DNA of 64,000 nt from NCBI RefSeq assembly GCF_000761155.1, contig NZ_CP009533.1:3582001-3646000 (forward strand). Reading direction: 5' to 3'. This document shows, piece after piece, positions 18,921 through 30,102 of the stretch (position 1 is its first letter; every line of letters begins with the position of its first letter). The DNA comes from Pseudomonas rhizosphaerae (GTDB lineage Bacteria > Pseudomonadota > Gammaproteobacteria > Pseudomonadales > Pseudomonadaceae). The translations under genes were made by a program, and so were the position numbers. A model generated the notes under the pieces. The model saw only the letters and a list, made by a program, of their open reading frames with translations, made no database searches and was not told the DNA's origin.

Positions 18921-19406
18921 TTACATAAACCCAGGCGGCAGCTTACCTGTGCAAGCATCATGTTGTGTGGCATGAAAGGTGAGCGTCGTCCAATGTGAAC
19001 GATCCTCGATCTTTCCGGGATAACCGAATCGGTAGGTAAGTGCCACAAAACCGAGACACATGAACGCGGAGGCGTCTTTCAGGCCCCATGTGGAATAGGG
19101 CATATTTTTATACGCTGTACAAATGAGTGCAGGAGAATGACCCTCATTACGCACACAGTTGCCATTGGCATGATTGAAGATCTCTTCAATCACTGCGGGG
19201 GTGGAGATGGAGAAATACCGTTCAGCCATGCGAGCACCTTCCGCCTCATCCAAAATCCGTGGATCCGAATAGTCTCTTATCCTGATTACCGTCTCAGTAA
19301 ATATATTGAAATATTCGGCTGGAATTTTAATGGGGGGAGGCAGCTCAGATAGATAGCACCCGGAAAGCGAGCTGACCAGAAGTACAAGTAGTAGAGTACG
19401 GCACAT
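18921..19406 (-). CDS. Hypothetical lipoprotein in AT-rich islet
   Basis: 161 aa. Signal peptide with lipobox SSLSGC (Cys17). The mature part has several further cysteines (NGNCVR, ALICTA, FMCLG, HDACTG), suggesting disulfides, and a central YFSISTPAVIEEIF helix. No family recognised. Base composition is lower in GC than the neighbours. It lies 136 bp downstream of another orphan gene on the same strand. An envelope lipoprotein paired with a small unknown protein can be an immunity partner, but nothing here proves that. Confidence 0.6.
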   Translation of the reverse strand: MCRTLLLVLLVSSLSGCYLSELPPPIKIPAEYFNIFTETVIRIRDYSDPRILDEAEGARMAERYFSISTPAVIEEIFNHANGNCVRNEGHSPALICTAYKNMPYSTWGLKDASAFMCLGFVALTYRFGYPGKIEDRSHWTTLTFHATQHDACTGKLPPGFM

Positions 19407-19542
19407 ACAGGATTAGATCCATTGATTAGATAATGCTATCCTAAATTTTTTTGGTATAGAGCGAAATCGGATGATTCCTATATAACTGTCATCCAAGTCC
19501 GAAATCTGATTTCTTTATCTGCATACCTATGATAGTCAATAT

Positions 19543-19902
19543 TCAATTCGTTGATAAAAGGTATCGAGTTAGCTGCGGCACGCCTCGGGGCATGATCTGA
19601 TTGAAATCACCTGCAATAACAACCTTGCTGTACTGCCCGTCCTTATAGTACGGGCCTTGGTCAACGAGGTAGGCATCAACTCCAATTTCGCCGCTATATG
19701 TTCTAACCGCATAATGCCATGCGCGTAACGAGTGCCGCTCAGAGGTACCGATGGCGACAGCTCGTTGGGTCATTCGATCGGTGGCAAGTCCATGGAGCTC
19801 TGCCATGACTTCACCGCTTGGATGACGCAACACCCAAAAATTATGGCTCCATAACCCCAAGATGTTATGAGAGCGTGCTTCAATTGCATAGTGACCAGAC
19901 AT
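19543..19902 (-). CDS. Hypothetical protein, AT-rich islet
   Basis: 119 aa from ATG 19902, with AGG eight bases upstream. Begins MSGHYAIEARSHNILGLWSHNFWVLRHPSG, then AELHGLATDRMTQRAVAIGTS and SLRAWHYAV; no signal peptide or membrane segment. The His-rich SHN/FWVLR/ELHGLATD pattern looks like a compact folded domain, but I cannot name the family. It precedes the lipoprotein gene on the same strand, and both look like acquired DNA. Confidence 0.6.
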   Translation of the reverse strand: MSGHYAIEARSHNILGLWSHNFWVLRHPSGEVMAELHGLATDRMTQRAVAIGTSERHSLRAWHYAVRTYSGEIGVDAYLVDQGPYYKDGQYSKVVIAGDFNQIMPRGVPQLTRYLLSTN

Positions 19903-20057
19903 TTTTTTAAACCTAGTGAGTTCATAGAGTCACTGACTTCTTGGTTAGAGTCAGTGATTCAAGCTTCACGCTTCGGCCATTAAAAATGAGTATAGATAAC
20001 TAATTTTTTGGTGCTTTCTCCTCTACCAAAATAGGATGCATATAGATAAGCGCTCCA

Positions 20058-20966
20058 TCACCGTTGCGCCTGTTCCTCGATCACCCAATCCAGAAACCGT
20101 TGCACCATTTGCCCGCGGCGCTTGCGCTGCGGGACAACCACGTAATAGCCCAAGGCTGACGTTGCGCTGCCCTGGATGGGGCGGCACAGCAGCTCTTGAT
20201 CCAGCAGCGCATCGACTAGGTGGCGCCAGCCGATGGCTACCCCCTGGCCAGCGATGGCTGCCTGGATCAGCAGGGTGTAGTTGTCGAAGCGCAGTTGACC
20301 GGGGGCGGGCACGCCCGGAATGTGCAGCGCGCGAAACAGATTGTTCCAGTCGAACCACTGGCTGCTGCTCTCACCGCGCAGGTGCAGCAATGGCAACTCG
20401 ATCCAGGCGTCCAGAGCCAACGGCTGGCGGTAACCGGCCAACAGGCGCGGGCTGCACACCGGATACACCTCTTCGTTGAACAACCAATGACTTTCACCCT
20501 GGCGAAAACGACCGTCGCCGAACAACACGGCGACGTCGATATCCGGGCGCAGCAGGGCATGGCTGCGCTCGCTGGTGACCAGGCTGACATCGACCTGTGG
20601 ATAACGCTGGTGAAAGCGGTGCAGCCGAGGCATCAACCAATACGCTGCGAAGGCGAAGTCGGTGGACACCTGCAACACCTCGTGCTGGGTCTGCGCGGTG
20701 ATTGTCTGCAGGCCGTCGTCGATGCGTTGCAGGCCGGCCTGAACGGCTTCGAACAGCGCATGCCCGGCATCGGTGAGGGCAATGCCGCGGTAGATACGGT
20801 CGAAAAGGCGGGTGGCCAACTGTTCTTCCAGGCGCTTGATCTGCTGGCTGATGGCCGGCTGTGTCGTGCCCAATTCAACGGCCGCAGCAGTGAAGCCGCG
20901 CAGGCGCGCAGCCGACTCGAAGGCACGCAGCAGATCGAGGGACAGTGCGCCGATATTTTCATACAT
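20058..20966 (-). CDS. LysR-type regulator, probably of choline-sulfate utilisation
   Basis: 302 aa. N-terminal HTH (LLRAFESAARLRGFTAAAVELGTTQPAISQQIKRLEEQL) and a standard substrate-binding half. It is divergent from the choline-sulfatase gene with a gap of about 115 bp, the same layout as the choline-sulfate regulator of other pseudomonads. Effector presumably choline sulfate or choline (inference from context). Confidence 0.88.
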   Translation of the reverse strand: MYENIGALSLDLLRAFESAARLRGFTAAAVELGTTQPAISQQIKRLEEQLATRLFDRIYRGIALTDAGHALFEAVQAGLQRIDDGLQTITAQTQHEVLQVSTDFAFAAYWLMPRLHRFHQRYPQVDVSLVTSERSHALLRPDIDVAVLFGDGRFRQGESHWLFNEEVYPVCSPRLLAGYRQPLALDAWIELPLLHLRGESSSQWFDWNNLFRALHIPGVPAPGQLRFDNYTLLIQAAIAGQGVAIGWRHLVDALLDQELLCRPIQGSATSALGYYVVVPQRKRRGQMVQRFLDWVIEEQAQR

Positions 20967-21080
20967 AAGCTGGGCTTATCCTAAGCATTGTCGATAGCGG
21001 GCTTTACCAGTCGGGGCATGGGCCGCATTCTGGATTGACGCAATCTCGCATTACTTCCGACTATGGAATGCCCTGAGCCG

Positions 21081-22598
21081 ATGAAGCGCAAGAACATTCT
21101 TTTCATCATGGCCGATCAGATGGCCGCCCCTCTGTTGCCGATCTACGCAGCGTCTCCCATCAAGCTGCCGAACATCAACCGCCTGGCCGAAACCGGCGTG
21201 GTGTTCGATGCCGCCTACTGCAACAGCCCGCTGTGCGCGCCGTCGCGTTTCACCTTGGTCAGTGGGCAGTTGCCGAGCAAGATCGGCGCCTACGACAACG
21301 CCGCCGACTTTGCCGCCGACGTGCCCACCTACGCCCACTATCTGCGCCGCCTGGGTTATCGCACGGCGCTGTCGGGAAAGATGCATTTCTGCGGCCCTGA
21401 CCAACTGCACGGTTACGAGGAACGCCTGACCAGCGATATCTATCCCGCCGACTATGGCTGGGCCGTCAACTGGGACGAACCCGACGTGCGCCCCAGCTGG
21501 TATCACAACATGTCCTCGGTGCTGCAGGCCGGCCCCTGTGTGCGCACCAATCAGCTGGATTTCGATGAAGAAGTGGTGTTCAAGGCCCAGCAGTACCTGT
21601 TCGATCACATTCGCCAAGACGGCGACCAGCCTTTCTGTCTGACGGTGTCGATGACCCACCCGCACGATCCCTACACCATTCCCAAGCCGTTCTGGGACCT
21701 GTACCGCGACGAAGACATTCCCCTGCCGCAGAACGTGCCGAGCCAGGCCGAACTGGACCCGCATTCGCAACGCTTGCTCAAGGTCTATGACCTGTGGGAC
21801 AAACCCTTGCCTGTGGACAAGATCCGCGACGCACGCCGCGCCTATTTCGGCGCGTGCAGCTACATCGATCACAACGTCGGCAAGCTGATGCAGACCCTGG
21901 AAGAAACCGGGCTGGCCGACGACACCATCATCGTCTTCTCCGGCGATCACGGTGACATGCTTGGCGAGCGTGGGCTCTGGTACAAGATGCACTGGTTCGA
22001 AATGGCCGCGCGGGTGCCGCTGCTGGTTTGCGCACCAGGGCAGTTCAAGGCAGGGCGGGTGTCGGCCGCGGTGTCCACCGCCGATCTGCTGCCGACCTTC
22101 GTCGAGCTGGCCGGCGGCGAACTGGAGCCCGGTCTGCCACTGGACGGTCGGTCGCTGGTGGCCCATCTGCAAGGTGGGGCGGGTCACGACGAAGTATTTG
22201 GTGAGTACATGGCCGAGGGCACCAATAGTCCACTGATGATGATTCGCCGCGGCGCGATGAAATTCATCTACAGCGAACGCGACCCTTGCCTACTCTATGA
22301 CGTGGACAACGACCCACACGAACGTGAAGACCTGAGCCAGTCACCCCCACACCGGGCACTGTTCGAGGCTTTCCTGAGCGAAGCCCGCTTTAAATGGGAC
22401 ATGCCGGCGATACACCAACAAGTGCTCGCCAGCCAGCGCCGACGCCGTTTCGTGGCCAGTGCGTTGACCCAGGGCAAGCTGAAGAGCTGGGATCACCAGC
22501 CACTGGTGGACGCCAGTCAGCAATACATGCGCAACCACATCGACCTCGACGACCTGGAGCGCAAGGCACGTTATCCACAACCCTGCCCATCACATTAG
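21081..22598 (+). CDS. betC: Choline-sulfatase
   Basis: 505 aa from ATG 21081 (MKRKNILFIMADQMAAPLLP); an ATG at 21063 is also in frame and neither has a strong ribosome site. The sulfatase signature CAPSR gives Cys52, the residue oxidised to formylglycine. Metal ligands are in IMADQ and in FSGDHGDMLGERGLWYKMHW. Hydrolyses choline-O-sulfate to choline and sulfate in the cytoplasm. The choline-binding protein gene follows 21 bp downstream. Confidence 0.95.
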   Translation: MKRKNILFIMADQMAAPLLPIYAASPIKLPNINRLAETGVVFDAAYCNSPLCAPSRFTLVSGQLPSKIGAYDNAADFAADVPTYAHYLRRLGYRTALSGKMHFCGPDQLHGYEERLTSDIYPADYGWAVNWDEPDVRPSWYHNMSSVLQAGPCVRTNQLDFDEEVVFKAQQYLFDHIRQDGDQPFCLTVSMTHPHDPYTIPKPFWDLYRDEDIPLPQNVPSQAELDPHSQRLLKVYDLWDKPLPVDKIRDARRAYFGACSYIDHNVGKLMQTLEETGLADDTIIVFSGDHGDMLGERGLWYKMHWFEMAARVPLLVCAPGQFKAGRVSAAVSTADLLPTFVELAGGELEPGLPLDGRSLVAHLQGGAGHDEVFGEYMAEGTNSPLMMIRRGAMKFIYSERDPCLLYDVDNDPHEREDLSQSPPHRALFEAFLSEARFKWDMPAIHQQVLASQRRRRFVASALTQGKLKSWDHQPLVDASQQYMRNHIDLDDLERKARYPQPCPSH

Positions 22599-22619
22599 AA
22601 GCTCCGAGGGGAAGTCCGC

Positions 22620-23552
22620 ATGAAGGTCACCATGAAGATATCCACAGCCCTGGCTGCCGGTTGGCTCGCCGTATCCGCTACTGCAGCGCTCGCCGACGAT
22701 CAACGGTGTGCGACCGTGAAAATGGCCGATCCTGGCTGGAGCGACATTGCAGCCACCAACGCGCTTGCCAGCCTGGTGCTGGAAGGCATGGGCTACACGC
22801 CCAAGATCGATACCCTGGCGGTGCCCATCATCTTCGGCGGGCTCAAGGATGGCCAGGTGGATGTGTTTCTTGGTAACTGGATGCCGGCTCAGCAAGGCTT
22901 CTACGACAAGTTCGTGGCCAACGGCGACGTGGTGCAGTACGCCAAGAACCTGGACGGCACCGAGTTCACCCTGGCGGTTCCCGAGTACGTCTACGACGCC
23001 GGGGTCAAGGACTTCGCCGACCTGGACAAGCATGCCGACCAGTTCGGCAAGAAGATCTACGGGATCGGCTCGGGCGCGCCTGCCAACCTGTCATTGGCCG
23101 AGATCATCAAGAAGGACGAGTTCGGCCTGGGTGACTGGAAGCTGGTGGAGTCCAGCGAGCAGGCGATGCTGACCGAGGTCAATCGCAACGTGAAGAAGAA
23201 GTCGTTCGTGGTCTTCCTCGGCTGGACGCCGCACCCGATGAACGTGCAGATCAAGCTCAAGTACCTGACCGGCGGGGAGAAGTATTTCGGCTCCACCGGG
23301 ACCGTGCACACCCTTACGCGCAAGGGTTATGCCGAAGCCTGCCCGAACACCGGCAAGCTGCTCAGCAACCTGGTGTTCACTCAGGAGATGGAAAACGGAA
23401 TCATGGCCGATGTGGCCAACAACAAGAAAACCAGCGCGCAGGCAGCACAGGCTTGGTTGAAAGCCAATCCGGCGGTGCTGGAGAAGTGGCTGGACGGCGT
23501 GAAAACCCTGGATGGCAAGGATGCGCTGCCGGCGGTGCGCGCGAAGCTTTGA
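22620..23552 (+). CDS. choX: ChoX-type choline/betaine ABC transporter substrate-binding protein
   Basis: 310 aa, start with GAGGGG upstream. Signal peptide to about residue 25 (SATAALADD). The OpuAC-type fold shows VKMADPGWSDIAATNALA, FLGNWMPAQ and FLGWTPHPMN, with Trp residues that form the aromatic cage for quaternary ammonium. No permease or ATPase gene is adjacent, so it probably feeds a transporter encoded elsewhere. Co-transcribed with betC. Confidence 0.93.
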   Translation: MKVTMKISTALAAGWLAVSATAALADDQRCATVKMADPGWSDIAATNALASLVLEGMGYTPKIDTLAVPIIFGGLKDGQVDVFLGNWMPAQQGFYDKFVANGDVVQYAKNLDGTEFTLAVPEYVYDAGVKDFADLDKHADQFGKKIYGIGSGAPANLSLAEIIKKDEFGLGDWKLVESSEQAMLTEVNRNVKKKSFVVFLGWTPHPMNVQIKLKYLTGGEKYFGSTGTVHTLTRKGYAEACPNTGKLLSNLVFTQEMENGIMADVANNKKTSAQAAQAWLKANPAVLEKWLDGVKTLDGKDALPAVRAKL

Positions 23553-23568
23553 TGTTGCGAGCTTTGAT

Positions 23569-23595
23569 TTGATGGGTGTCAGTGACATCCATCAA
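23569..23595. terminator. Inverted repeat between convergent choX and aroE
   Basis: TTGATGGGTGTCA (23569-23581) and TGACATCCATCAA (23583-23595) pair at 12 of 13 positions. It fills the 43-bp gap between the two stops and is a plausible bidirectional terminator, though it has no clean T-run. Confidence 0.5.
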
Positions 23596-24420
23596 TCAAC
23601 CCACCGCCATCTCCCGCCGCAGCCGGCTCAGCACCGGCGCCGTATCCACGGCTACACCGCGCCAGTAGGTGAAGGCTTCCGCCGCCTGCTCGACCAGCAT
23701 GCCGAAACCATCCAGCGACAGCCGCGCGCCGTGTTCGCTGGCCCAGCGACAGAACGGCGTCGGCTCCTTGCCGTACATCATGTCGTAGCAGACCGTCACC
23801 CCAGGCTCGATCAGGCTGCTGGCAATCGGCGGCAGATCGCCTGCCAGGCTCGCCGACGTGGCATTGATGATGATATCCACAGGCTCTTCCAGCCAATCGA
23901 AGCCACTGGCTGCAACCGGGCCCAGGTCAGCGAACAACTGCGCCAGCTGTTCGGCTTTTTCGACCGTACGGTTGGCGATCACCAGCGACAGCGGTCGTTG
24001 CTCGAGCAATGGCTCGATCACCCCTCGCACCGCACCACCGGCACCCAGCAACAGAATGCGTTTGCCTTGCAAGGTCACATCGGCGTTGTCGACCAGATCG
24101 CGCACCAACCCCACGCCATCGGTGTTGTCGCCGCGCAGGCCGCCATCTGGCAGACGGCTGAGCATGTTCACCGCGCCGGCACGCTGCGCGCGTGGGGTCA
24201 GCACGCTGCACAGGCTGAAAGCCTGCTCCTTGAACGGCACAGTAACGTTGGCGCCCAGGCCTTCCTTGAAAAAGCCCAGGGCACAGCTGGTGAAGCCATC
24301 GATGGGCGCCAGCAGCGTGCTGTAGTCCAACGCCTGGCCGGTCTGCTCGGCAAACAACCGGTGAATGGCCGGTGACTTGCTGTGGCCCACTGGGTTGCCG
24401 AATACCACGTAACTGTCCAT
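23596..24420 (-). CDS. aroE: Shikimate dehydrogenase
   Basis: 274 aa from ATG 24420, with AGGA upstream. Substrate site [13 protein letters not shown] near the N-terminus, VTVPFKEQA with the catalytic Lys, DNTDGVGL with the catalytic Asp, and a GAGGAVRG nucleotide-binding loop. Reduces 3-dehydroshikimate with NADPH in aromatic amino-acid synthesis. 17 bp downstream of hemF on the same strand. Confidence 0.97.
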   Translation of the reverse strand: MDSYVVFGNPVGHSKSPAIHRLFAEQTGQALDYSTLLAPIDGFTSCALGFFKEGLGANVTVPFKEQAFSLCSVLTPRAQRAGAVNMLSRLPDGGLRGDNTDGVGLVRDLVDNADVTLQGKRILLLGAGGAVRGVIEPLLEQRPLSLVIANRTVEKAEQLAQLFADLGPVAASGFDWLEEPVDIIINATSASLAGDLPPIASSLIEPGVTVCYDMMYGKEPTPFCRWASEHGARLSLDGFGMLVEQAAEAFTYWRGVAVDTAPVLSRLRREMAVG

Positions 24421-24437
24421 GCGAAACGGTTCCTGAA

Positions 24438-25421
<984 letters not shown>

Positions 25422-25526
25422 TCAAGTCGGCGCGTAGCATAGCATCGCTCACCGCCTGCGGCAGTTGACGCCGATCAAGCAAAGGCGTCCGATAGGCCTT
25501 CGCCCAACGACAGCAGGAGTGAACAG

Positions 25527-26501
25527 ATGGCAAAGCGTATCCAGTTCGGTTCCACCGGCGGCCCGGAAGTGCTTGAGTTCGTCGACTTCGAGCCCAGGCA
25601 ACCGGGCCCGCAGGACATTCGCGTACGCAATCACGCCGTGGGCGTGAACTACATCGACAACTATTTCCGCAGCGGCCTGTACCCCACGCCACAACTGCCA
25701 TCGGGCCTGGGCACCGAGGCGGCCGGCGTGGTGGAGGCAGTGGGCAGCGAGGTAGATGGCTTCAAGGTCGGCGACCGTGTGGCCTACGCGGGCGGCCCCC
25801 TGGGCGCCTACAGCGACCTGCACGTGCTGCCGGCGGCCATGGCCGTGCACCTGCCACAGAGCATCAGCTTCGAACAGGCTGCAGCAGTGATGCTAAAGGG
25901 CCTGACCGTGCAATACCTGTTGCGTCAGACCTACAAGGTCGAGGCCGGGGAAACCATCCTGTTCCATGCCGCAGCTGGCGGGGTCGGCTCGCTGGCCTGC
26001 CAGTGGGCGGCGGCGTTGGGCGTGAAGCTGATCGGCACGGTCAGCTCGCCCGCCAAGGCCGAGCGGGCCAAGGCACTGGGGGCCTGGGAAGTGATCGACT
26101 ACAGCCACGAGGATGTGGCCAAGCGGGTTATGGAGTTGACCGACGGCAAGAAATGCCCAGTGGTCTACGACGGCGTCGGCAAGGACACCTGGGAAACGTC
26201 GCTGGATTGTCTGCAGCCGCGTGGCCTGATGGTCAGCTTCGGCAATGCTTCGGGCGCGGTCAGTGGGGTCAATCTGGGCATTCTGTCGCAGAAAGGCTCG
26301 CTGTACGTCACCCGTCCGACCTTGGCCAGCTATGCGGTGCCCGGTGCGGTACAGGGCATGGCCGACGAGCTGTTCGAAATGATCGCCAGCGGCAAGCTCA
26401 AGGTCGATGTCAGCCAGCAGTACCCGTTGAGCGATGCCGCCAAGGCGCAGACGGCCCTGGCCGCACGCGAGACAGTGGGCTCGACCATCCTGCTACCGTG
26501 A
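25527..26501 (+). CDS. qor: NADPH:quinone oxidoreductase (Qor type)
   Basis: 324 aa. Zinc-free medium-chain reductase: GVNYIDNYFRSGLYP, GTEAAGVVEAVG and the Rossmann motif AAAGGVGSLACQWA. ATG preceded by CAGGAG. One-electron reduction of quinones is the known activity of the family. Convergent with tsaC. Confidence 0.95.
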   Translation: MAKRIQFGSTGGPEVLEFVDFEPRQPGPQDIRVRNHAVGVNYIDNYFRSGLYPTPQLPSGLGTEAAGVVEAVGSEVDGFKVGDRVAYAGGPLGAYSDLHVLPAAMAVHLPQSISFEQAAAVMLKGLTVQYLLRQTYKVEAGETILFHAAAGGVGSLACQWAAALGVKLIGTVSSPAKAERAKALGAWEVIDYSHEDVAKRVMELTDGKKCPVVYDGVGKDTWETSLDCLQPRGLMVSFGNASGAVSGVNLGILSQKGSLYVTRPTLASYAVPGAVQGMADELFEMIASGKLKVDVSQQYPLSDAAKAQTALAARETVGSTILLP

Positions 26502-26555
26502 AACTGCGCAGGGGGCCGCACGCTGACGGCTCCCTGGCCAGATTCAGGGCCAGAG

Positions 26556-27110
26556 TCAGGGCCTGATTACCTCACCGGTGATCAGGTCGCGGATCACGCT
26601 CGGGCTCTTCCGCCCGCCCAGCGCGCCTCCCAGCACCAGGTCGACTTCGCCACGGAAATACTGCTCCACGCGCAGGCGGCTGCGGGCAGCCGGACGGCCC
26701 TGGCGATTGGCCGAGGTCGAGACGAGCGGCCCTACCAGCGCACACAGCTCCCGCACCTGCGGATGATCGCTCACCCGCAGCGCCACCGACTCATGGACAC
26801 CGGTGATCCATTCGGGCAGCAGGCCCTGGTGAGGCACCAGCCAGGTGTTCGGGCCGGGCCAGGTACTGGCCATGCGGTCGATCCACTCTTCGGGAAAATC
26901 CTCGAACAGAAAGTCGAACTGACGAATGTTGTCGGCGACCAGGATCAAGCCTTTGTCAGCCGAGCGCTCCTTGATGGCCAGGAGGCGATAGACCGCCTCC
27001 TCGTCCCACGGATCGCACCCCAAACCCCAGACAGCTTCGGTAGGGTAGGCAATCACCGCGCCCGCTCGGATCTCGCGCGCCGCTTGTTGCACACGCCAAC
27101 TGCTCACCAT
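26556..27110 (-). CDS. tsaC: Threonylcarbamoyl-AMP synthase (YrdC/Sua5 family)
   Basis: 184 aa. YrdC fold with KxR/SxN-type ligands: [39 protein letters not shown] and [11 protein letters not shown]. Makes L-threonylcarbamoyl-adenylate for t6A37 of ANN-decoding tRNAs. 37 bp downstream of dprA on the same strand. Confidence 0.95.
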   Translation of the reverse strand: MVSSWRVQQAAREIRAGAVIAYPTEAVWGLGCDPWDEEAVYRLLAIKERSADKGLILVADNIRQFDFLFEDFPEEWIDRMASTWPGPNTWLVPHQGLLPEWITGVHESVALRVSDHPQVRELCALVGPLVSTSANRQGRPAARSRLRVEQYFRGEVDLVLGGALGGRKSPSVIRDLITGEVIRP

Positions 27111-27147
27111 CTGCTGTCACTCCCATTGGAAACTGCCGCCAGTGTAC

Positions 27148-28254
27148 TTAGCTGGCCCGTGCAAACCAACGCCCCGCCTGACTGACAACCCGCCCCTGCA
27201 GTTCCAGCTCGGTGAGTTGCGCCATTACCCGCGGTAATGGCCATCCCAGGGCGATGGCCAGGCCTTCGGTGGTGTGCGCTGCTGCCACCAACGCGGCCAG
27301 TAGCGGATCCTGGGATCGTTGCGGTGCCGGCGACGAGGCGGGCGGCAGGCGCTGCCAACCCTGCAAGCCTTCGAGGATGTGATCGATGGTCTCGACCAAC
27401 TGGGCACCGTCGCGGATCAACTGGTGGCAGCCGCGCGCGCCAGGATGATGAATCGAACCCGGCAGCGCCCACACCTCGCGGCCATGTTCGGCGGCCAGCC
27501 GCGCGGTAATCAGCGAGCCGCTGGCCGGGCTGGCCTCTATCACCAGCACGCCCAGCGACAAGCCACTGATGATGCGGTTGCGGCGGGGAAAGTTGCCCGG
27601 CTGCGCCTGTGCGTGGAGGGGAAACTCTGAAACCAGCGCGCCACCGGCCTCGACAATGGCCTGAGCCAGCGCGCGATGCTTCTGTGGATAAAGTTTTTCC
27701 AGGCCGGTGCCCAGTACTCCGACCGTGTGCCCGCCCACGTCCAGCGCACCTTGATGGGCAGCACCATCCACGCCCAGGGCAAGGCCGCTGGTGATCGTGA
27801 ATCCCGCGCCTGCCAGGCTGCGAGAGAAGGCCCGGGCATTGTCCAATCCCGGCGGCGAAGCGCGGCGACTGCCCACCACGGCGACCTGCGGCTTTTCCAG
27901 TACGCTGGGGTCGCCGCGCACGAACAACAGTGGTGGGGGATCGGCGATTTCCTTGAGCAGGGCGGGGTAGTCAGGCTGGTCCCACATCAACAAATGCTGG
28001 TGCGGATGCTCTAGCCAGGTCATTGCAGCGGCTGCATCGCGATGGATGGCAGGGTCGCGACGCGCCTGGGCGCTGGCATCGCTGCAGCCTGCACCGCGCC
28101 ATTGCGCGACCGAGGCATCGAGTGCCGAACGTGCGCTGCCGAAGTGCGCGACAAGCGTGTGGAAGCGTTGCGAGCCGATGTCCGGGAGCAATTGCAGGCG
28201 CAGGCGCGCCTCGAGTTCGGAACAGGTGTACGGGTTTGTATCGAAGAGCGGCAT
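27148..28254 (-). CDS. dprA: DNA-processing protein DprA
   Basis: 368 aa from ATG 28254. Central Rossmann-like domain with VVGSRRASPPGLDNARAF, TSGLALGVDGAAH, GVLGTGLEKLYPQKH, SEFPLHAQAQPGNFPRRNRI and ARGCHQLI. A C-terminal winged-helix-like domain follows. Loads RecA onto incoming single-stranded DNA in transformation. Longer N-terminal start rejected because it adds no conserved sequence. Confidence 0.96.
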   Translation of the reverse strand: MPLFDTNPYTCSELEARLRLQLLPDIGSQRFHTLVAHFGSARSALDASVAQWRGAGCSDASAQARRDPAIHRDAAAAMTWLEHPHQHLLMWDQPDYPALLKEIADPPPLLFVRGDPSVLEKPQVAVVGSRRASPPGLDNARAFSRSLAGAGFTITSGLALGVDGAAHQGALDVGGHTVGVLGTGLEKLYPQKHRALAQAIVEAGGALVSEFPLHAQAQPGNFPRRNRIISGLSLGVLVIEASPASGSLITARLAAEHGREVWALPGSIHHPGARGCHQLIRDGAQLVETIDHILEGLQGWQRLPPASSPAPQRSQDPLLAALVAAAHTTEGLAIALGWPLPRVMAQLTELELQGRVVSQAGRWFARAS

Positions 28255-28371
28255 CCGATCATCCTTGAATCGGCAGGCCCGCAGACAGCTGGACAAGCTG
28301 TGGATAACTCTGTGCACAAAAGTATCGGAGCATGCCTGGGCAATATTGCGCGCCCAGGTACCGGCTTTCGA

Positions 28372-29397
28372 CTACGGGTTGCCTACCTTGTCCATCACTG
28401 CCAACGAGCGGTTGGCGTTGAGGATCAAACCATAGCTCAGCTTTTCGTAAGTGCGGAACACCATGAGCAATCCGGAACGCTCGTCGGGGACCTTGACCTG
28501 CTCGCCGGTAATACGATCGCGCACTGTCTCGCCGGTCTTGTACACCGCCAGGACGTTGCCCTCGCGCAGCCCGTCGCGGGTTCCGCGGTTCAAGGTGACC
28601 ACATCGTACTTGCCGATCTGTGTAACACCCCGTGGCACATCAATGATCACGCCATGGATGTCAGACTGCGGCGCGCTGGGGAAAAATGTCGAATTGACCG
28701 CTCGTTGTTCATCGCTGAACAGCCGGTCGCCCAAGCGGACCTCTTCGCGCGAGCGTTGCAGGACCAGCGTAGAGATATCGCCTTCGGTGGCGACGATTTC
28801 GCCACCGCCGATATTGTCGGCGTTGATGCCCAGAAACTCTTGGGTATCAGGGTCGGTGTAGACCTTGCCCTGGCGGAAGATGCCGTAGACCGACTGCGCC
28901 GGATCGAATGCGCCACGCGCATAGATGCGGTCGCCGATGCCGCTGAGTACGCGCTCGGCGTTGCCCGCCACGATGTAGGGTGCGGCATTGAATGCCTCAG
29001 CCGAATCCATGATGCGGTTGGTCAGCAGGAAGCTGTTGATCGATTCCAACGGAATACTGGGAATGGCTTCTGCCACGGGTGTGGTGCGCACCTTGGGCGA
29101 AAGCTTGATGGTGCCGCGCGAGGCGCCACGCTCGATCATCAGCTGCGGCTGGCCGTCGACGAAGCCGAGCACCAGCGAGTCGCCGGGGTAGATCAGGTCG
29201 GGGTTGGCGATCTGCGGATTGGCGTGCCAGAGCTGCGGCCACTGCCACGGCTGGCGCAGAAACTTTCCGGAAATATCCCACAACGTATCGCCACGGACCA
29301 CGGTGTAGCGCTGCGGGTAGCCGTCCTTGAGCTGCACCTGCGCCTGCGCCAGGCCGGCCATTGCCAGCATCAGCAGGGCGAGTAGTGATTTCCTCAT
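28372..29397 (-). CDS. Secreted LysM-domain protein
   Basis: 341 aa from ATG 29397 with signal peptide [21 protein letters not shown] LysM repeat follows: [27 protein letters not shown]...[11 protein letters not shown], a peptidoglycan-binding fold. The long C-terminal part is beta-rich and of unknown function. Conserved between dprA and def in pseudomonads and divergent from def. Confidence 0.92.
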   Translation of the reverse strand: MRKSLLALLMLAMAGLAQAQVQLKDGYPQRYTVVRGDTLWDISGKFLRQPWQWPQLWHANPQIANPDLIYPGDSLVLGFVDGQPQLMIERGASRGTIKLSPKVRTTPVAEAIPSIPLESINSFLLTNRIMDSAEAFNAAPYIVAGNAERVLSGIGDRIYARGAFDPAQSVYGIFRQGKVYTDPDTQEFLGINADNIGGGEIVATEGDISTLVLQRSREEVRLGDRLFSDEQRAVNSTFFPSAPQSDIHGVIIDVPRGVTQIGKYDVVTLNRGTRDGLREGNVLAVYKTGETVRDRITGEQVKVPDERSGLLMVFRTYEKLSYGLILNANRSLAVMDKVGNP

Positions 29398-29468
29398 GCC
29401 GTGAATCCCTTTATCATGTCTGCTCACGCGAAATAACGACTTTACCTCACAGTGCAGCACATACGCAT

Positions 29469-29975
29469 ATGGCTATTTTAAACATCCTCGAATTTCCAGA
29501 CCCGCGCCTGCGTACCGTCGCCAAGCCGGTCACGGTGGTGGACGACAGCGTTCGCCAGCTCGTCGATGACATGTTTGAAACCATGTACGACGCGCCTGGC
29601 ATCGGTTTGGCCGCTACCCAGATCAACGTGCACAAGCGCATCGTGGTCATGGACCTGTCCGAAGATCGCAGCGAACCGCGGGTGTTCATCAACCCCGAGT
29701 TCGAATCGCTGACCGACGAGATGGACCAGTATCAGGAAGGGTGCCTGTCGGTGCCCGGCTTCTACGAGAACGTCGATCGTCCGCAGAAAGTCAAGGTCAC
29801 GGCGCTGGATCGCGACGGCAAGCCCTACGAGTTGATCGCCGAAGGCCTGCTGGCCGTGTGCATTCAGCACGAGTGCGATCACCTCAACGGCAAGCTGTTC
29901 GTCGACTACCTGTCCAACCTCAAGCGCGACCGCATCAAGAAAAAGCTGGAAAAACTGCACAAGCAGCAAGCCTGA
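29469..29975 (+). CDS. def: Peptide deformylase
   Basis: 168 aa from ATG 29469. All three motifs are present: GIGLAATQ (44-51), EGCLS (90-94) with metal ligand Cys92, and QHECDH (133-138) with the catalytic Glu. Removes the formyl group from nascent proteins. Followed by a REP pair, then fmt. Confidence 0.98.
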   Translation: MAILNILEFPDPRLRTVAKPVTVVDDSVRQLVDDMFETMYDAPGIGLAATQINVHKRIVVMDLSEDRSEPRVFINPEFESLTDEMDQYQEGCLSVPGFYENVDRPQKVKVTALDRDGKPYELIAEGLLAVCIQHECDHLNGKLFVDYLSNLKRDRIKKKLEKLHKQQA

Positions 29976-29985
29976 CTTCGGTGCC

Positions 29986-30070
29986 CCTGTAGGAGCGGCC
30001 AGTAGCCGCTAACAACGCACCCCGGTGCGTCAGGAAGGGCCCCTTGCGGCTGCTAGCCGCTCCTACCAAG
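29986..30070. repeat. REPIN between def and fmt
   Basis: TGTAGGAGCGGCCAGTAGCCGC on the left is mirrored by GCGGCTGCTAGCCGCTCCTACC on the right, with the internal arms GCACCCCGGTGC also palindromic. Inverted REP pair of the same family as at 10237. Confidence 0.88.
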
Positions 30071-30102
30071 GGTTGCGGCCCACCTCCAACAGCGAGAACT
30101 CC

